Assembly: GCA_020632995.1 (NCBI GenBank)
Contig: JACKEN010000001.1
Span: 1,272,001 to 1,336,000 of the forward strand
Direction: 5' to 3'
From: Deltaproteobacteria bacterium
GTDB lineage: Bacteria > Myxococcota > Kuafuiibacteriia > Kuafuiibacteriales > Kuafuiibacteriaceae
DNA length: 64,000 bases
Shown: piece by piece, positions 10,434-20,177 of the stretch
Numbering within the stretch: position 1 is the stretch's first letter
How the letters are laid out: every line of letters starts with the position of its first letter
The notes under the pieces: generated by a model
The model's database searches: none
What the model was told of the DNA's origin: nothing
What the model saw: only the letters and a program-made list of their open reading frames with translations
Program-made: the position numbers and the translations under genes

Positions 10434-13400
10434 GAAGATACCTCCCATCGCCAGCAGCCCCGCCATGGAGGCCCACGGCGCGTCGCGCTGGCTGTCATCG
10501 GTCACGCAGGTGCAGCCGTCATCGGGCTGCTGCACAGGCACGTCCTTGGCCGCGATCGACAGCGAGAGCGGCTGGACGTCGGCGCGGAGCTGGGCGTCCA
10601 CCACCTGCACCACGAAGGCGAAGCTGCCGGACTCGCTCGGCGTCCCGGAGAGGGTGCCGTCGGAGGCCAGGCTGATGCCGGCGGGCAGGTCGCCCGCGCC
10701 GTCCACCACCGACCACGCGTAGGGCTCGGCCCCGCGGATGGCGGTGAGGTTGGCGGAGTAGGCCTCGCCCACCTTGCCAGCCTCGAGGCTGAACGTGGAC
10801 ACCGCCAGCTCGGTCCCGTCGTCCACCTCGAGGATGAACAGCGAGGTGTCGAAGAGCCCGGTGGCGTCCTGCACCCGAACGGTGATGGGGTACGAACCCA
10901 CCTGGGTCGGGGTGCCGCACAGATCGCCGGCCGAGCTCAGGCTCATGCCGTCGGGCAGCGAACCGACCGCGCTCCACGCGTAGGGCGGGGTGCCGTTGCG
11001 GGCCTCGAAGCTCACCGGATCCGGGTCGCAGTACGGGGTCGAGATGACCGCGGTCGGCAGGGGGACCTGCGCGATCTGCAGGGTCTGGCTGGCGCTGATC
11101 ACGTTGAGCACGAGCTCACGCGAGGCCGCGTTGTCGAGCCCGTCGCGCACCCGCACCGTGATGGGGAGCGCGCCCGGCGTGGTGGGCGCACCGGAGAGCA
11201 CGCCCTGCTCGCTCAGGCTCATGCCCACCGGCAGGTCGGAGACCGCGGCCCAGGTGTAGGGCACCTGACCGCCCACCGCGATGAGCTGGGCGGTGTACTC
11301 GCGGCCAGCGATGGCCGAGGGCAGGGCCGCGGTGGCCACGCGGAGCTCGACCGTCGGCGCGATCACGCGCATGTCGAAGGGCTTCTCGGCGTACGAGGTG
11401 CCGGACGAGGCGCGCAGGACGAACTCGTAGAGGCCCTCGCTGGTCGGCTGACCGCTGATGATGCCGCTGTTGGTGTCCATGCTCAGCCCCGGGGGCAGGT
11501 TGCCGCGGGACACGCTCCAGGTGATCGGCAGCGGGCCGCCGCGCGCGTACACGCCCTGGTTGTAGGCCACGCCGATCGTGGCGTTGGGCAGGCTGTCGGT
11601 GATGAAGCGGATCGACGCCCCGTACACCGGGATCTGCGGGCCCACCGCGGTGTTGTTGTCCTCGATGACCTCGTCCAGGGTGTCGTCCGGGTCGACGATG
11701 AGGCCCACGTAGTAGCTGCCCTGGGCCACCGTCGGCGGCACCTGCAGGACGTCGATGCCGTAGTCGTCGGCGCCGGTCCCGATGCTGCCGTTGAACGTCC
11801 CGACCGGGATGTCATCGGTGGAGATCGTCGGGTTGCTGGACAGGTAGTAGGTGTACGAGAACGAGCTCGCGTCCGCCACGCCGATGTTGTTGATCAGGCG
11901 GGTGACCGCGAACTCCTCGCCCGCCGCCGCGACGGTGGGGGTCGCGATGATCTGGGCCACGAGGTCCGGAATCGGGAACACGAACTCGATGCACCCGGCG
12001 ATGCGGCGGGTGTTGTTGTTGATGTTCGCCTCCGAGACGTAGCCGTTATCGTTCACGATGACGCCAAGGTAGAGGCACGCGGTCGACGTCAGCGCGGGCA
12101 GGGTCACGATGTCCTCGAAGACCTGGCTCGCCCCGGGGGCGATGGTGGCGCTCTGCGAGGTGTAGATGCGATCGTCGCTCACGCGGATGATGTCGTTCTC
12201 GGACAGGAAGTACGAGTAGGTGAAGCCGCGCGCGGGGGCCACGCCCTGGTTCTCGATCTCCACCGTCATGCGGAAGGGCAGCCCGATGAAGGCCACCGGA
12301 TCCGACGAGATGGAGGTGGGGAGGAGGTCGGAGCCGGTGAGGGTCACCCGGGTGCCCACCGCGGCGTTGTTCACCTCGTCCACCTCGGCGTGGATGTTCG
12401 TCGAGTCGACGCGGAGCACGATGTAGTACGTGCCGGGCCGGATCTGCGGCTCACCCTGGAGCGCGCGGAGCGAGAAGGTCGCGTCGATCGAGCCGGTGCC
12501 GTTGCCGGGGAAGAAGACCAGGTCGTTGAACACGCGCTGGTCGCCCGGATCCCAGATGTTGTCGAGGGAGACGTACACCGAGTAGGGCACGTTGCCGGTG
12601 AAGGGCAGGCCCACGCTGGCCGCGGTCCCGGTGACGTGGATGGTCTGGCCGACCTCGAGCGAGGTCGGCGAGGCGGTGGTGCCCGCCATGGTGAAGTCCA
12701 CCGCGTTGAACAGCTGGATGGACGACGCCCCCGAGTTGTTGGCGATGGTCACCTCGGGGATGGAGTTCGACGGATCCACCGCCGCGATGATGTAGTAGCG
12801 CCCGGCCGGGATGCTGGCCGGGAAGACCACCGACTCGGTGTCGGGCAGGCTCGCCTCGCCCGCCATGGCGGCGTTGAAGAGGCCGAGGTTGATGTCCATC
12901 GTGGTGTCGAGGACGTTGTCGGCGGAGGCGTAGAGCCGGTACGGGACGTTGCCGGTGAAGGGCACCGAGAGCGAGTCGATGGTGGTGGTCACCATGATGC
13001 TCGCGCCGGGCTGCACGGAGCCCGGGATGTCCACGCCGGCCACCGCGAAGTCCGGGCCGGTGTTGAAGGTGGTCGACCCCAGGAACTGGTTGTTCACCTC
13101 GCTCGACTCGATGAGCAGGTTGTTCGGGTCGAGCACCGCCACCGGGTAGTAGGCGCCGGGGGGCAGCACCGGCATGGTGCCGCTCGCCTGGAAGGTCTCG
13201 ATGTTCGAGCCGCCGGTCAGGGTCACCGTCACGGTGGCGACCGGATGGTCGGTGGCGTCGATCACCGTGTCGGAGGACGCGTAGAGGCCGACCTCGAGGG
13301 GACCGGAGTACGGGATGCCGTTGTTGGTGACGTCGACCTCGAACAGGATGGGGTCACCGCCGTTGACGCCGCCGAGGTTGAGCACGCGGATCCCGGTCGG

Positions 13401-14465
13401 CTGGACGTCGTAGCTGGTGGCGAAGCGCTGGGTCGCGGTGAAGACGTTGTCGGTCTCGTTGCGCTCCGTCCAGGCGTTGGTGGCGTCGACCTCGGCGATG
13501 AGGAAGTAGTCGGCAACCGGGGTTGCGGCGGGGACGGTGACGGTCACCGGCACCGGGGTGTCGCCGAAGGGGATGTCCGCGGTGGCGGTCCCGATGAGGA
13601 CGTCGCTCGCGTCGAGGCTGGCGTCGGTCGAGAGGTAGACGTTGCTGACCACCGCGGTGGCGGTGTTGGTGCCACGGTTGGTGAGGATCAGCTCGCCCAC
13701 CGCCGAGGCGCCGGCCTGGGCGCCGCGGGGGAAGGCGCCGAAGCTGCCGGTGAGGTCGGGCTCCGCCGGCACCCCAACCGAGACGCGGTTGTTGATCAGG
13801 GCGCGGTAGTCGGTCTCCGTGCAGCTGCTGGTGCAGCCCGAGGCGCTGAACAGGATGGCGTTCGCGCCCGCCGCGTCCTCCATGCCCATGGTGGAGCTGA
13901 AGGTCGCGCTGCCGGTCATCGGGCCGTAGTCGACCTCGACCACCGGGTTGCCGGTCTCGAAGAACCGGACCTGCATCGCGAACGTCACGCCGGTCGAGCC
14001 GAACCGGGAGATGTTCCAGTACTCGAACGTGATGGTCCGGTTGGGCGCGGTGCCCTGGACCTGGTAGCCGATGTAGCCGGTGTTCGCGGCGTACAGGCGC
14101 AGGTCATCCCAGAACGGCGCGATGAAGTTGTTCGGGGTCGACGCGCTCCCGGGCGCCACGTTGCCGAGCGACACCGACTGGCCGCTGGGGAAGACCAGGG
14201 CGCCGTTATGCCCCACCGTGATGCTGGTGTAGGGCACGTCGTAGTAGATGACCGGGAAGGGCAGGGTGACGTTGGTCTGCCCGTCGTCCACGTCCGTCTG
14301 AAGGACGGTGGGGCTCGGCAGCTGCTGATACGTATTCGGATACGTCTGAGCGATCAGCTGGGCCGAGGCCAGGGTTGGGGCCCCGAGGAGGGCGGCGCCC
14401 ACCACGAGGGGGAGGACCACCCGCCCCCCGGACGGCGAGAGCGTGCGTGCGTGCTGAGAATTCAT
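10410..14465 (-). CDS. Surface protein A: CARDB/He_PIG Ig-like repeats with internal MYXO-CTERM, no stop before protein B
   Basis: The ATG at 14465 has the Shine-Dalgarno AAAGGT and a signal peptide ending in TLASAQ. An N-terminal domain with VTVGHNGALVFPSGQS-like and FWDDLRLYAANTGYIG motifs is followed by many CARDB repeats, recognisable by recurring 'V(D)xxNxxxExxExNN', and by four putative Ig (He_PIG) domains ('LPPGLSMDTNSGIISGQPT'). A MYXO-CTERM element (DDGCTCVTDD, hydrophobic helix, GRRRRR) ends near 10410. No stop follows and the frame continues into protein B. Product A alone would be about 1352 residues; the fused product would exceed 2200. It is likely a large secreted or surface adhesin-like or structural protein. 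Confidence 0.8.
10431..10446 (-). promoter_or_regulatory. Strong internal Shine-Dalgarno and ATG inside the MYXO-CTERM coding sequence of protein A
   Basis: On the minus strand GGGAGG is followed by seven bases and an ATG in the same frame as protein A. The ATG starts a sequence with a basic cluster, hydrophobic core and AVAQ cleavage site, i.e. a signal peptide for protein B. This supports a separate translation start even though no stop separates A from B. Confidence 0.5.
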
Positions 14466-14504
14466 TGAAGACCTTTCCCCGCGGGTCCCCCCGAAGTCCG
14501 CCCC

Positions 14505-14644
14505 CGACCCGATGGGTCGAGGCGCGAGGACCTGGGCGTTCCCTGCGTGCGTGCTGGGAAAAACGCGTCCCTCGGGACGCCAATGGCGAGTGGGAGCAAC
14601 GAGACCTGGCGGGTGAGCACCCGCACAGGTCGATAGGGTCGACC
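14505..14644 (-). promoter_or_regulatory. Structured 5' leader of surface protein A
   Basis: The interval 14466-14964 has no gene. Its half nearest protein A holds four inverted repeats: 14505-14519 (CGACCC/GGGTCG), 14565-14580, 14604-14630 (11-bp stem with one bulged base and a GAGC/GCTC tetraloop) and 14628-14644 (GGTCGA/TCGACC). I recognise no known riboswitch class. It could be a regulatory leader RNA or an operator-rich promoter. Confidence 0.4.
14559..14580 (-). terminator. Intrinsic-terminator-like hairpin with T tract in the leader of surface protein A
   Basis: On the minus strand GCGTCC-CGAG-GGACGC is followed after one base by TTTTT, the shape of a Rho-independent terminator. It lies 94-115 bases before the start codon at 14465, with no minus-strand gene upstream. 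It is therefore a candidate attenuator for the surface-protein transcript. Confidence 0.45.
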
Positions 14645-14834
14645 GAGGATCGGACAGTGGAAAACCGCCACCACCCGTCGACTTCCCGGAAGCGAGAATT
14701 TTCGTCACACCGATCACAGGAGCGAACGGTCGCTAGGCTCGGGCACGCCGGCCCGTACGTCAAGTGGGGGAGGGCCTGCTTCTAACTCCGCTGAATTACT
14801 TGCACGATAGCGCGTATACCCCGAAGAACGCTGC

Positions 14835-14852
14835 CCTGACCCCAGGGTCAGG
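14835..14852. promoter_or_regulatory. Perfect inverted repeat upstream of the kinase gene
   Basis: CCTGACCC and GGGTCAGG are perfectly complementary and separated by two bases, a symmetry typical of operators. It lies about 110-130 bases before the kinase start at 14965. The region just before it (14785-14820) is the least GC-rich part of the intergenic gap and may hold the promoter, but I see no convincing -35/-10 pair. Confidence 0.3.
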
Positions 14853-14964
14853 TATGGGGAATAGTGCGCGTTGGTGGTTGGAGGTGATCCCCATCCGCCG
14901 ATGATCCGAGCCAAAGCATGCAGGGTGATCGAGGACACCGTCGCGCCCTCGGTCATGTGGACAG

Positions 14965-16244
14965 TTGTGGTCCGCCCTGGGCGTGATAGCGTCCCGCCGG
15001 CTCGTGGTCTCCCGCGGTTCGCCCGTCTGGTTTGGGCAATACAAGCTCCTAGAGAGGATCGCCGTCGGCGGGATGGCCGAGGTGTTCCTTGCCGTACGTC
15101 CGGGTCTGGAGGGTTTCGAGAAGACCCTCGCGATCAAGCGCATCCGGCCTCACCTCTCCAGCGAAGAGGCCTTCCTCAAGATGTTCCTCTTCGAGGCCAA
15201 GCTGGCCGCGCAGCTCCAGCACCCGAACGTGGTGCAGATCTACGAGCTGGGGAAGATCTCGAACTCCTACTACATCGCCATGGAGTACATCTCCGGGCGT
15301 GACATGTCGCGCGTGGCCCCCAAGGCCGAGAAGATGGGGATCCCGTTCCCCCTCGAGTACGCGATGAGCATCGCGGCCAGCGTGCTCGACGGCCTGGCCT
15401 ACGCCCACAACAAGACCGACGACTTCGGCGAGCCGCTCAACATCGTCCACCGCGACATCACCCCCGAGAACATCATGGTGGGGTGGAACGGCAACGTGAA
15501 GATCCTCGACTTCGGCATCGCCAAGGCGAGCAGCCAGACCGACCACACCAAGGCGGGCGAGATCAAGGGCAAGCTGTCTTACATGTCGCCTGAGCAGGGC
15601 ATGGGCAAGGTGCTGGACGAGCGCAGCGACATCTTCACCCTGGGGGTCGTCCTGTACGAGTGGATCACCGGCTACAAGCTCTTCACCGGCGAGAACGAGA
15701 TGGCGATCCTGAAGTCGATCATCGACGGCCGCATCTACCCGCCCTCCTACTTCCGCGAGGACGTCCCCGAGCCGGTCGAGGAGATCCTCATGAAGGCCCT
15801 CGCGAAGGACCGGGAGGAGCGCTACCAGACCGCGCGGGACATGCTCTACGACGTGCAGTCCTGGCTGAACCAGGCGGAGTTCACCCCGACCAACAGCCAC
15901 CTCGCCAACTTCATGCGGCAGCTCTTCGCGGACGAGATCGAGAAGGAGCGCGCCGCCCTCGCCCGGGCCGCCCAGGAGCGGAAGCGCAACACGCCGCCCC
16001 CCGGGCCGGCGCCCGAGGTGGTGCCCGGCGAGGCGGTCGGCAAGGCCAAGAGCGACAGCAAGAACGGCTCCCAGCCCGCGCTGATCGTCGGACTCCCCCA
16101 CCGGCGCGCACGACGCCAAGCAGATCACGCTTCAGCCTCACCGCCCCCGAGTACGAGCGGCTGCGGGCGGCGGCGGAGCGGAGCGAGATCGCGGTGGAGG
16201 AGATGGTGAAGGACCTCCTGCGCCCCGCGCTCAAGTACCTGTGA
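14965..16244 (+). CDS. Ser/Thr protein kinase with C-terminal ribbon-helix-helix-like segment (one frameshift)
   Basis: The kinase domain is complete: AVGGMAEVFLA loop, AIKRI lysine, NIVHRDITPENIM, DFGIAK, MSPEQ. The HRD loop reads HRDITPEN, a common myxobacterial variant of HRDLKPEN. A basic, Pro-rich linker leads to a C-terminal segment resembling ribbon-helix-helix DNA-binding folds (SLTAPEYERLRAAAERSEIA...). The two parts lie in different frames; one missing C in the run near 16096 joins them, matching a length one short of a multiple of three. No transmembrane segment is seen. The TTG start at 14965 is uncertain and the GTG at 15004 is an alternative. The stop is seven bases before the AgmX-like gene, so they probably form an operon. 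Confidence 0.85.
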
Positions 16245-16251
16245 GGGCACC

Positions 16252-16948
16252 ATGGGACGCGGCCTGACCCTTGTCCTCGTCGCGGCCGCCCTGGCCCTGC
16301 TCTTCATCTTCATCTGGAACCCGGGGCGCCGGCACGTGGCCGAGCCGCCCCCCGCCTTCACCGACACCTCGAGCGCGGCGGAGGCGGCGGGGGAGGACGC
16401 GGGCGTGGCCCTCACCGCCACCCTGGCCGACGCGCACCCGGCGCCGGCCGAGGCCGCCGCGGCAGAGGCCGCCCTGGCCGACCCCGCGCCCGCGGACGAG
16501 GCGCCGCCCACCGCCGAGCCACCCCCCGCCCCCGAGCGTGGCGGCTCCGACCCCCGCGGCCGCGCCCGCGAGCGAGCACACCGCGGCGCCCCCGGACGAC
16601 GCGCCGCCCCCTACCCAGCGCTTCACCCCCGACCGCTACGGCATCAAGGCGGCGGTGGAGGCGGCTCAGCCCGAGCTGAAGGAGTGCTACGAGGCGTGGC
16701 TCGCCGCCGACCCCACCCTCGGGGGGAAGGTGGTCCTGCAGTTCACCTTGCGGGCGGCGGCAGAGCCGGAGCGCCCGGCCGAGATCGTCGACGTCGGGAT
16801 GGCGGACTCCAGCGTGGGCCACCCCATGATGGAAGGCTGCGTGCTCAACGCCATCCAGGGCCTCGAGTTCGAGTCGCCGCACGGGGACGACGTGAAGGTC
16901 CGCTACCCGTTGTTCTTCGCCAGCCTCGACGCCGGCATCCTGGACTGA
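16252..16948 (+). CDS. AgmX/PglI C-terminal domain protein, membrane-anchored (one frameshift)
   Basis: The protein has an N-terminal transmembrane anchor (TLVLVAAALALLFIFIW), an Ala/Pro-rich periplasmic linker and a C-terminal AgmX/PglI-type domain (LKECYEAWLAADPTLGGK, VGMADSSVGHPMMEGCVLNA, YPLFFASLDAG). The family is TonB-like in layout and in myxobacteria occurs with gliding and secretion proteins. Anchor and domain are in different frames, and the C-rich stretch near 16525 could hold one extra C (697 nt is one over a multiple of three). It begins seven bases after the kinase gene and may be its output or partner; that is inference from position only. Confidence 0.82.
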
Positions 16949-17634
16949 CGCCCCGCGCTCAGGGCGTGGGCGTGGCCTCGCGCGTCCAGGCCACCGGTGA
17001 CCTCGGCGGCCGAGAGCTCGCCCCGGGTGAAGAGGGTCCGCTCGACCATCAGCCGCTGCGCGGCGAGGAGCGCCGCCTCCACCGGGTGCCCCTCGATGAT
17101 GCCCAGCGCCCGCGCCACCGCCTCGAGGGTCGAGAGGCGGTCGAGGTCCCGCCGCGGGCTCCGCAAGGCGAACTGCGTCGGCCGCCCGTCCGGGAGGCGG
17201 AGGGCGGGCAGGCCAGCTTGCAACGTCCGCACACCCCGCTTGGCCTGGGTCCAGGTGCCGTCCGGGACCACCAGGGTCAGCGGCCGCGGGTCCTGGTGCG
17301 CGAGCTCGGCGGTGAGGACCACCGCGTCGGGCGCGGGGAACAGGAGGTAGGTCCGGCGCTCGGGGTCCAGCTCGACCTCGGGCGGCGCGCCGCGGGGGCC
17401 CCCGAAGGGCCGGAGCCGGCAGCTCGGCAGGATCAGCGCCAAGAGGCGCCCGGTGTTCGTCGGGCGCTCCAGCTCGAGGGCGTGCTGCCAGACCTCGACC
17501 CGGGTCTCGGTCGAGAGCCGCGGCAGCGCCTCGCAGAGGCAGAGGGTCTCGTGCATCAGGCACGCCGGGCAGCGCAGCCGCCCGCGCGCCCGCCCCAACC
17601 CCTGGCGGGGCTCCTGGTCCGTCGCCTGGCTCAC
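16903..17634 (-). CDS. DTW-domain tRNA-uridine aminocarboxypropyltransferase-like protein
   Basis: The N-terminus has the family Cys cluster CPACLMHETLCLC. TNTGRLLALILP, the DTW-like motif VPDGTW followed by TQAKR, and STLEAVARAL follow. DTW-domain proteins (TapT/TuaA family) add acp3 to tRNA uridines using S-adenosylmethionine. The start is a GTG at 17634, seven bases after the upstream gene's stop, so it is the last gene of a minus-strand operon. As read, the C-terminus overlaps the convergent AgmX-like gene by 46 bases. A frame change near 16985 would instead end it at 16959 (...WTREATPTP), which avoids the overlap. Confidence 0.85.
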   Translation of the reverse strand: MSQATDQEPRQGLGRARGRLRCPACLMHETLCLCEALPRLSTETRVEVWQHALELERPTNTGRLLALILPSCRLRPFGGPRGAPPEVELDPERRTYLLFPAPDAVVLTAELAHQDPRPLTLVVPDGTWTQAKRGVRTLQAGLPALRLPDGRPTQFALRSPRRDLDRLSTLEAVARALGIIEGHPVEAALLAAQRLMVERTLFTRGELSAAEVTGGLDARGHAHALSAGRQSRMPASRLAKNNG

Positions 17635-17641
17635 CGGTCGC

Positions 17642-19459
17642 TCAGCGCCGCCGCGGCTTCGGGGGCCACGGCGAGCCCTCGCGCCATACCCCGCCCGGCC
17701 CCGGATACACCAGGAAGCTCGACACCTCCGGCGCGTCGGTGAGCACGTCCTCGGCCGCCAGCCGGGGCGGGAGCCGGGGCACCACCACCTCGCCGAGCTG
17801 GCGCACCGGCGGCGGCGCCCGGCCGGGCGGGCGCGGGGGGCGACGCCCCGCCGCGTAGGGCCCCGCCACCTCGGCCAGGGTCGGCACCAGCTTGGCCAGG
17901 GTGGCCCGCCACGCGGTGCGCGCCTGGCCGAGGGCGCCGACCGCCTCCAGGAGGTGCCCGGCCATGGCGGCCTGCCGGGGGTCGCCGGGGGCGCGGTTCA
18001 CCATCCGGCCGAGCACCGACTGGGTCAGCTCGGCCACCGCCCGGTGGGGCGAGAAGCGCGCGAGGGGCGCGTCCTCCTCGGCCTTCGCGAGGGCCATCAG
18101 CTCTGCCACGAGCCCGCCGAAGGCCTCGGGATCGCCGCGCTCGTAGGCCACCTCGGCCCGCCCCGCGATGAACTGCGCCTCGTCCTCGACCGCGCGCGGG
18201 CCTCGGGTGGGGCGCTCGGCCCGGGCGGCCAGACGCAGCCGGTCGAAGAGCACCTCCGCGAGCTCGAGGGCGCCGTGCCCCAACGCCCTTCGGCCGAGCT
18301 CGGCCTCCCGCGCGCGCCGCCCCCGGGGGTCGGTCGGCAGGACCTCCTCCATCCAGGCCAGGCCCTCCCGCACCGGGAGGCGCAAGGCGAGTTGCAGGAG
18401 CAGCTCCTCGGTCTGCGCGTCGAAGGGTCCCGCGTGGGGCCGGAGCACGAAGCGCCGGCCGAGGGTCATCAGGGCCTCGCGCTGGTCGGTGACGAAGAGC
18501 GCCCGCGCCCGGGCGTTCTCGAGCACCGGCTGGTCCCCGGGGCGCGGGTTCGCCGCTCCCTCCGCCGCCCGCAGGACCGCCGCCCAGTCCACCGGGTCGA
18601 CGCCCTCGAGGAGGGCCACCAGGCGCACCCGAGCCCGGCTGTCCTGCTCCGGGGTGAGCCCCGGCGCCTCCAGGAGCCCGTCGAGCACCCGCCGGGCCTC
18701 CGCCTCCGCCCCCGAGCGCTGGAACAACGTAGAGAGCGCGATCAACCCCGCCACCCGCGGCGGGCCCTCACCTCGCAAGAGGGCTTGCTCGAGCGGATGC
18801 AGGATATCTTGCGGCACCGTGAACCCCTCGGGGGCCCGCTCCGCGTCCACCATGTAGGTGAAGGCCAGGTTGCACGCGGTCTGAGCCGGGAGCAGGCCGA
18901 GGTGCGGGACCAGCTCCGCCACCGCGGCCCGCTCCGCCGCCGCCCGGGCCCTGGCGCGAGCGGGCGCGGCGCGGCCGGCCTCGAGCCCCGCCCGGGCCGG
19001 GCACTTCGAGGCCTCCGGGCGCGGGTCGCTCACCTCGCCCGGCCAGCGCTCGGTCTCGACCGGCCACCGGACCAGCTCGGGCTGCTCGGGCACCGAGGTG
19101 GCGAGGGGCGGGGGCACGAGGAGGTTCGCCAGCGCCGTCCCCGGGTGGGCGCCCTCCTGGATGAGCCGCTCGAGGCGGATGCGCTCGAGCCGCACCAGGA
19201 GCCGGCGGGCCCGCAGCTCGGGCGCCTCGGCCGAGGGCACGCGCCCGAGCGGCAGACAGCGGCCCAGGCGCGACAGATCGTCGAGGAGCCCCCAGGTGCC
19301 GGTGTCCACCTGCTCGCCCCGGGCCTGCCGCTGGGCCTGGGCGCGGGCGAGGGTGACCGCGTCGCCCGCCCACAGCCGCGCGCTCACCGTCTCGAGGTCC
19401 ACCGGCGAGACGGGCAGGGCCGCCACCACCGCCCAGACCAGGGGGCTCAAAGGCGCCAC
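17642..19459 (-). CDS. Exported alpha-helical repeat (TPR-like) protein of unknown function
   Basis: The protein has about 605 residues, with a weak signal-like N-terminus (VAPLSPLVWAVVAALPVSP) and then Ala/Leu/Arg-rich helical repeats (such as AVAELVPHLGLLPAQTACNL and LARFSPHRAVAELTQS), suggesting a TPR- or SEL1-like solenoid. The GTG at 19459 overlaps the stop of the upstream beta-barrel gene; a TTG at 19450 overlapping that stop as TTGA is an equally good start. It lies between the barrel and the DTW gene, so co-expression with the barrel is likely. No family recognised. Confidence 0.6.
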   Translation of the reverse strand: MAPLSPLVWAVVAALPVSPVDLETVSARLWAGDAVTLARAQAQRQARGEQVDTGTWGLLDDLSRLGRCLPLGRVPSAEAPELRARRLLVRLERIRLERLIQEGAHPGTALANLLVPPPLATSVPEQPELVRWPVETERWPGEVSDPRPEASKCPARAGLEAGRAAPARARARAAAERAAVAELVPHLGLLPAQTACNLAFTYMVDAERAPEGFTVPQDILHPLEQALLRGEGPPRVAGLIALSTLFQRSGAEAEARRVLDGLLEAPGLTPEQDSRARVRLVALLEGVDPVDWAAVLRAAEGAANPRPGDQPVLENARARALFVTDQREALMTLGRRFVLRPHAGPFDAQTEELLLQLALRLPVREGLAWMEEVLPTDPRGRRAREAELGRRALGHGALELAEVLFDRLRLAARAERPTRGPRAVEDEAQFIAGRAEVAYERGDPEAFGGLVAELMALAKAEEDAPLARFSPHRAVAELTQSVLGRMVNRAPGDPRQAAMAGHLLEAVGALGQARTAWRATLAKLVPTLAEVAGPYAAGRRPPRPPGRAPPPVRQLGEVVVPRLPPRLAAEDVLTDAPEVSSFLVYPGPGGVWREGSPWPPKPRRR

Positions 19460-20121
19460 CCCACCCCGAGGGTGCCCATCAGGCCGCCCATGAAGTCGCC
19501 CTCCTTGCGGTCCTCGTAGCCCATCACCCACGAGGCGTCGGCCCACACCAGGGCGCGCTCGTACGCCATCACCTGGACCGAGAGGCCGGCGTCCCCCGCG
19601 AAGTTCGCGGTGCGCTCGGTGATCATCACCCCGAGGTGCAGGTGCAGGTTGGCGTCCATGTGGACGACGGTGTCCAGCGCCTCCACCAGGAGCTTGCCGT
19701 AGGCGAAGGCGAAGCGGCCGCCCACCGCGGCCCGCCCGCGCAGGCGCTGGGCGTCGGGCAACAGCCCGGTCTGGGTGCGCAGGTTGGCCGCGGTGCTGCC
19801 CAGGCGCGAGAAGAAGACGGTGCCCGCGAGGTCGACGCCCAGCCACTCGAAGGGGTACCAGGTGCCCTCGAGGGCCACGCCGGGGTTGGTGTAGAGGTCG
19901 CCCCGCGACAGGTACGAGAAGCCGGCGCGCACCACGCCCCGGCCCTGCTTGACGAAGCGCCGGTGCTCGACCCGGTGGTCGGGGGCGGGGTCGGAGAGCG
20001 GCTGGCTGGCGGTGCCGGTGAGGGCCCAGGGCACCTCGGGGGCAGGGGGCGGGGCTTCGGCCTCGGCGCGCCCCGCCGCGAGGACCACAAGGAGGCCCGT
20101 GAGCACCGCCGCCGCCCGCAC
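19447..20121 (-). CDS. Outer-membrane beta-barrel protein
   Basis: This 224-residue protein starts at a GTG (20121). A signal peptide (VRAAAVLTGLLVVLAAGRAEA) precedes amphipathic strands such as VVRAGFSYLSRGDLYTNPGV and VDLAGTVFFSRLG, with the end GVGWRL. The strand pattern and length suit a barrel. It is translationally coupled to the downstream helical gene by overlapping start and stop. Ligand or role unknown. Confidence 0.68.
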   Translation of the reverse strand: MRAAAVLTGLLVVLAAGRAEAEAPPPAPEVPWALTGTASQPLSDPAPDHRVEHRRFVKQGRGVVRAGFSYLSRGDLYTNPGVALEGTWYPFEWLGVDLAGTVFFSRLGSTAANLRTQTGLLPDAQRLRGRAAVGGRFAFAYGKLLVEALDTVVHMDANLHLHLGVMITERTANFAGDAGLSVQVMAYERALVWADASWVMGYEDRKEGDFMGGLMGTLGVGWRL

Positions 20122-20177
20122 CGCCGCGCACCCTACCCGATGGCCGGGCCCAAGTCCCGCGCCGGCCGGTCCGAAGC

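Noticed and set aside
9633..14468. Open frame of about 1600 codons opposite the CARDB surface proteins
   Set aside because: No domain and heavy Arg/Gly/His bias; the minus strand has signal peptides, Ig-like repeats and MYXO-CTERM.
14441..14560. Repeated GTGCGTGCGTGCT (near 14445, near 14543 and again near 48743)
   Set aside because: A short GTGC-type simple repeat, one copy inside coding sequence; no consistent distance to genes, so no regulatory role can be argued.
14466..14964. tRNA or other known RNA gene in the largest intergenic gap
   Set aside because: No acceptor-stem pairing with CCA-like end and no T-loop sequence; hairpins fit a leader instead.
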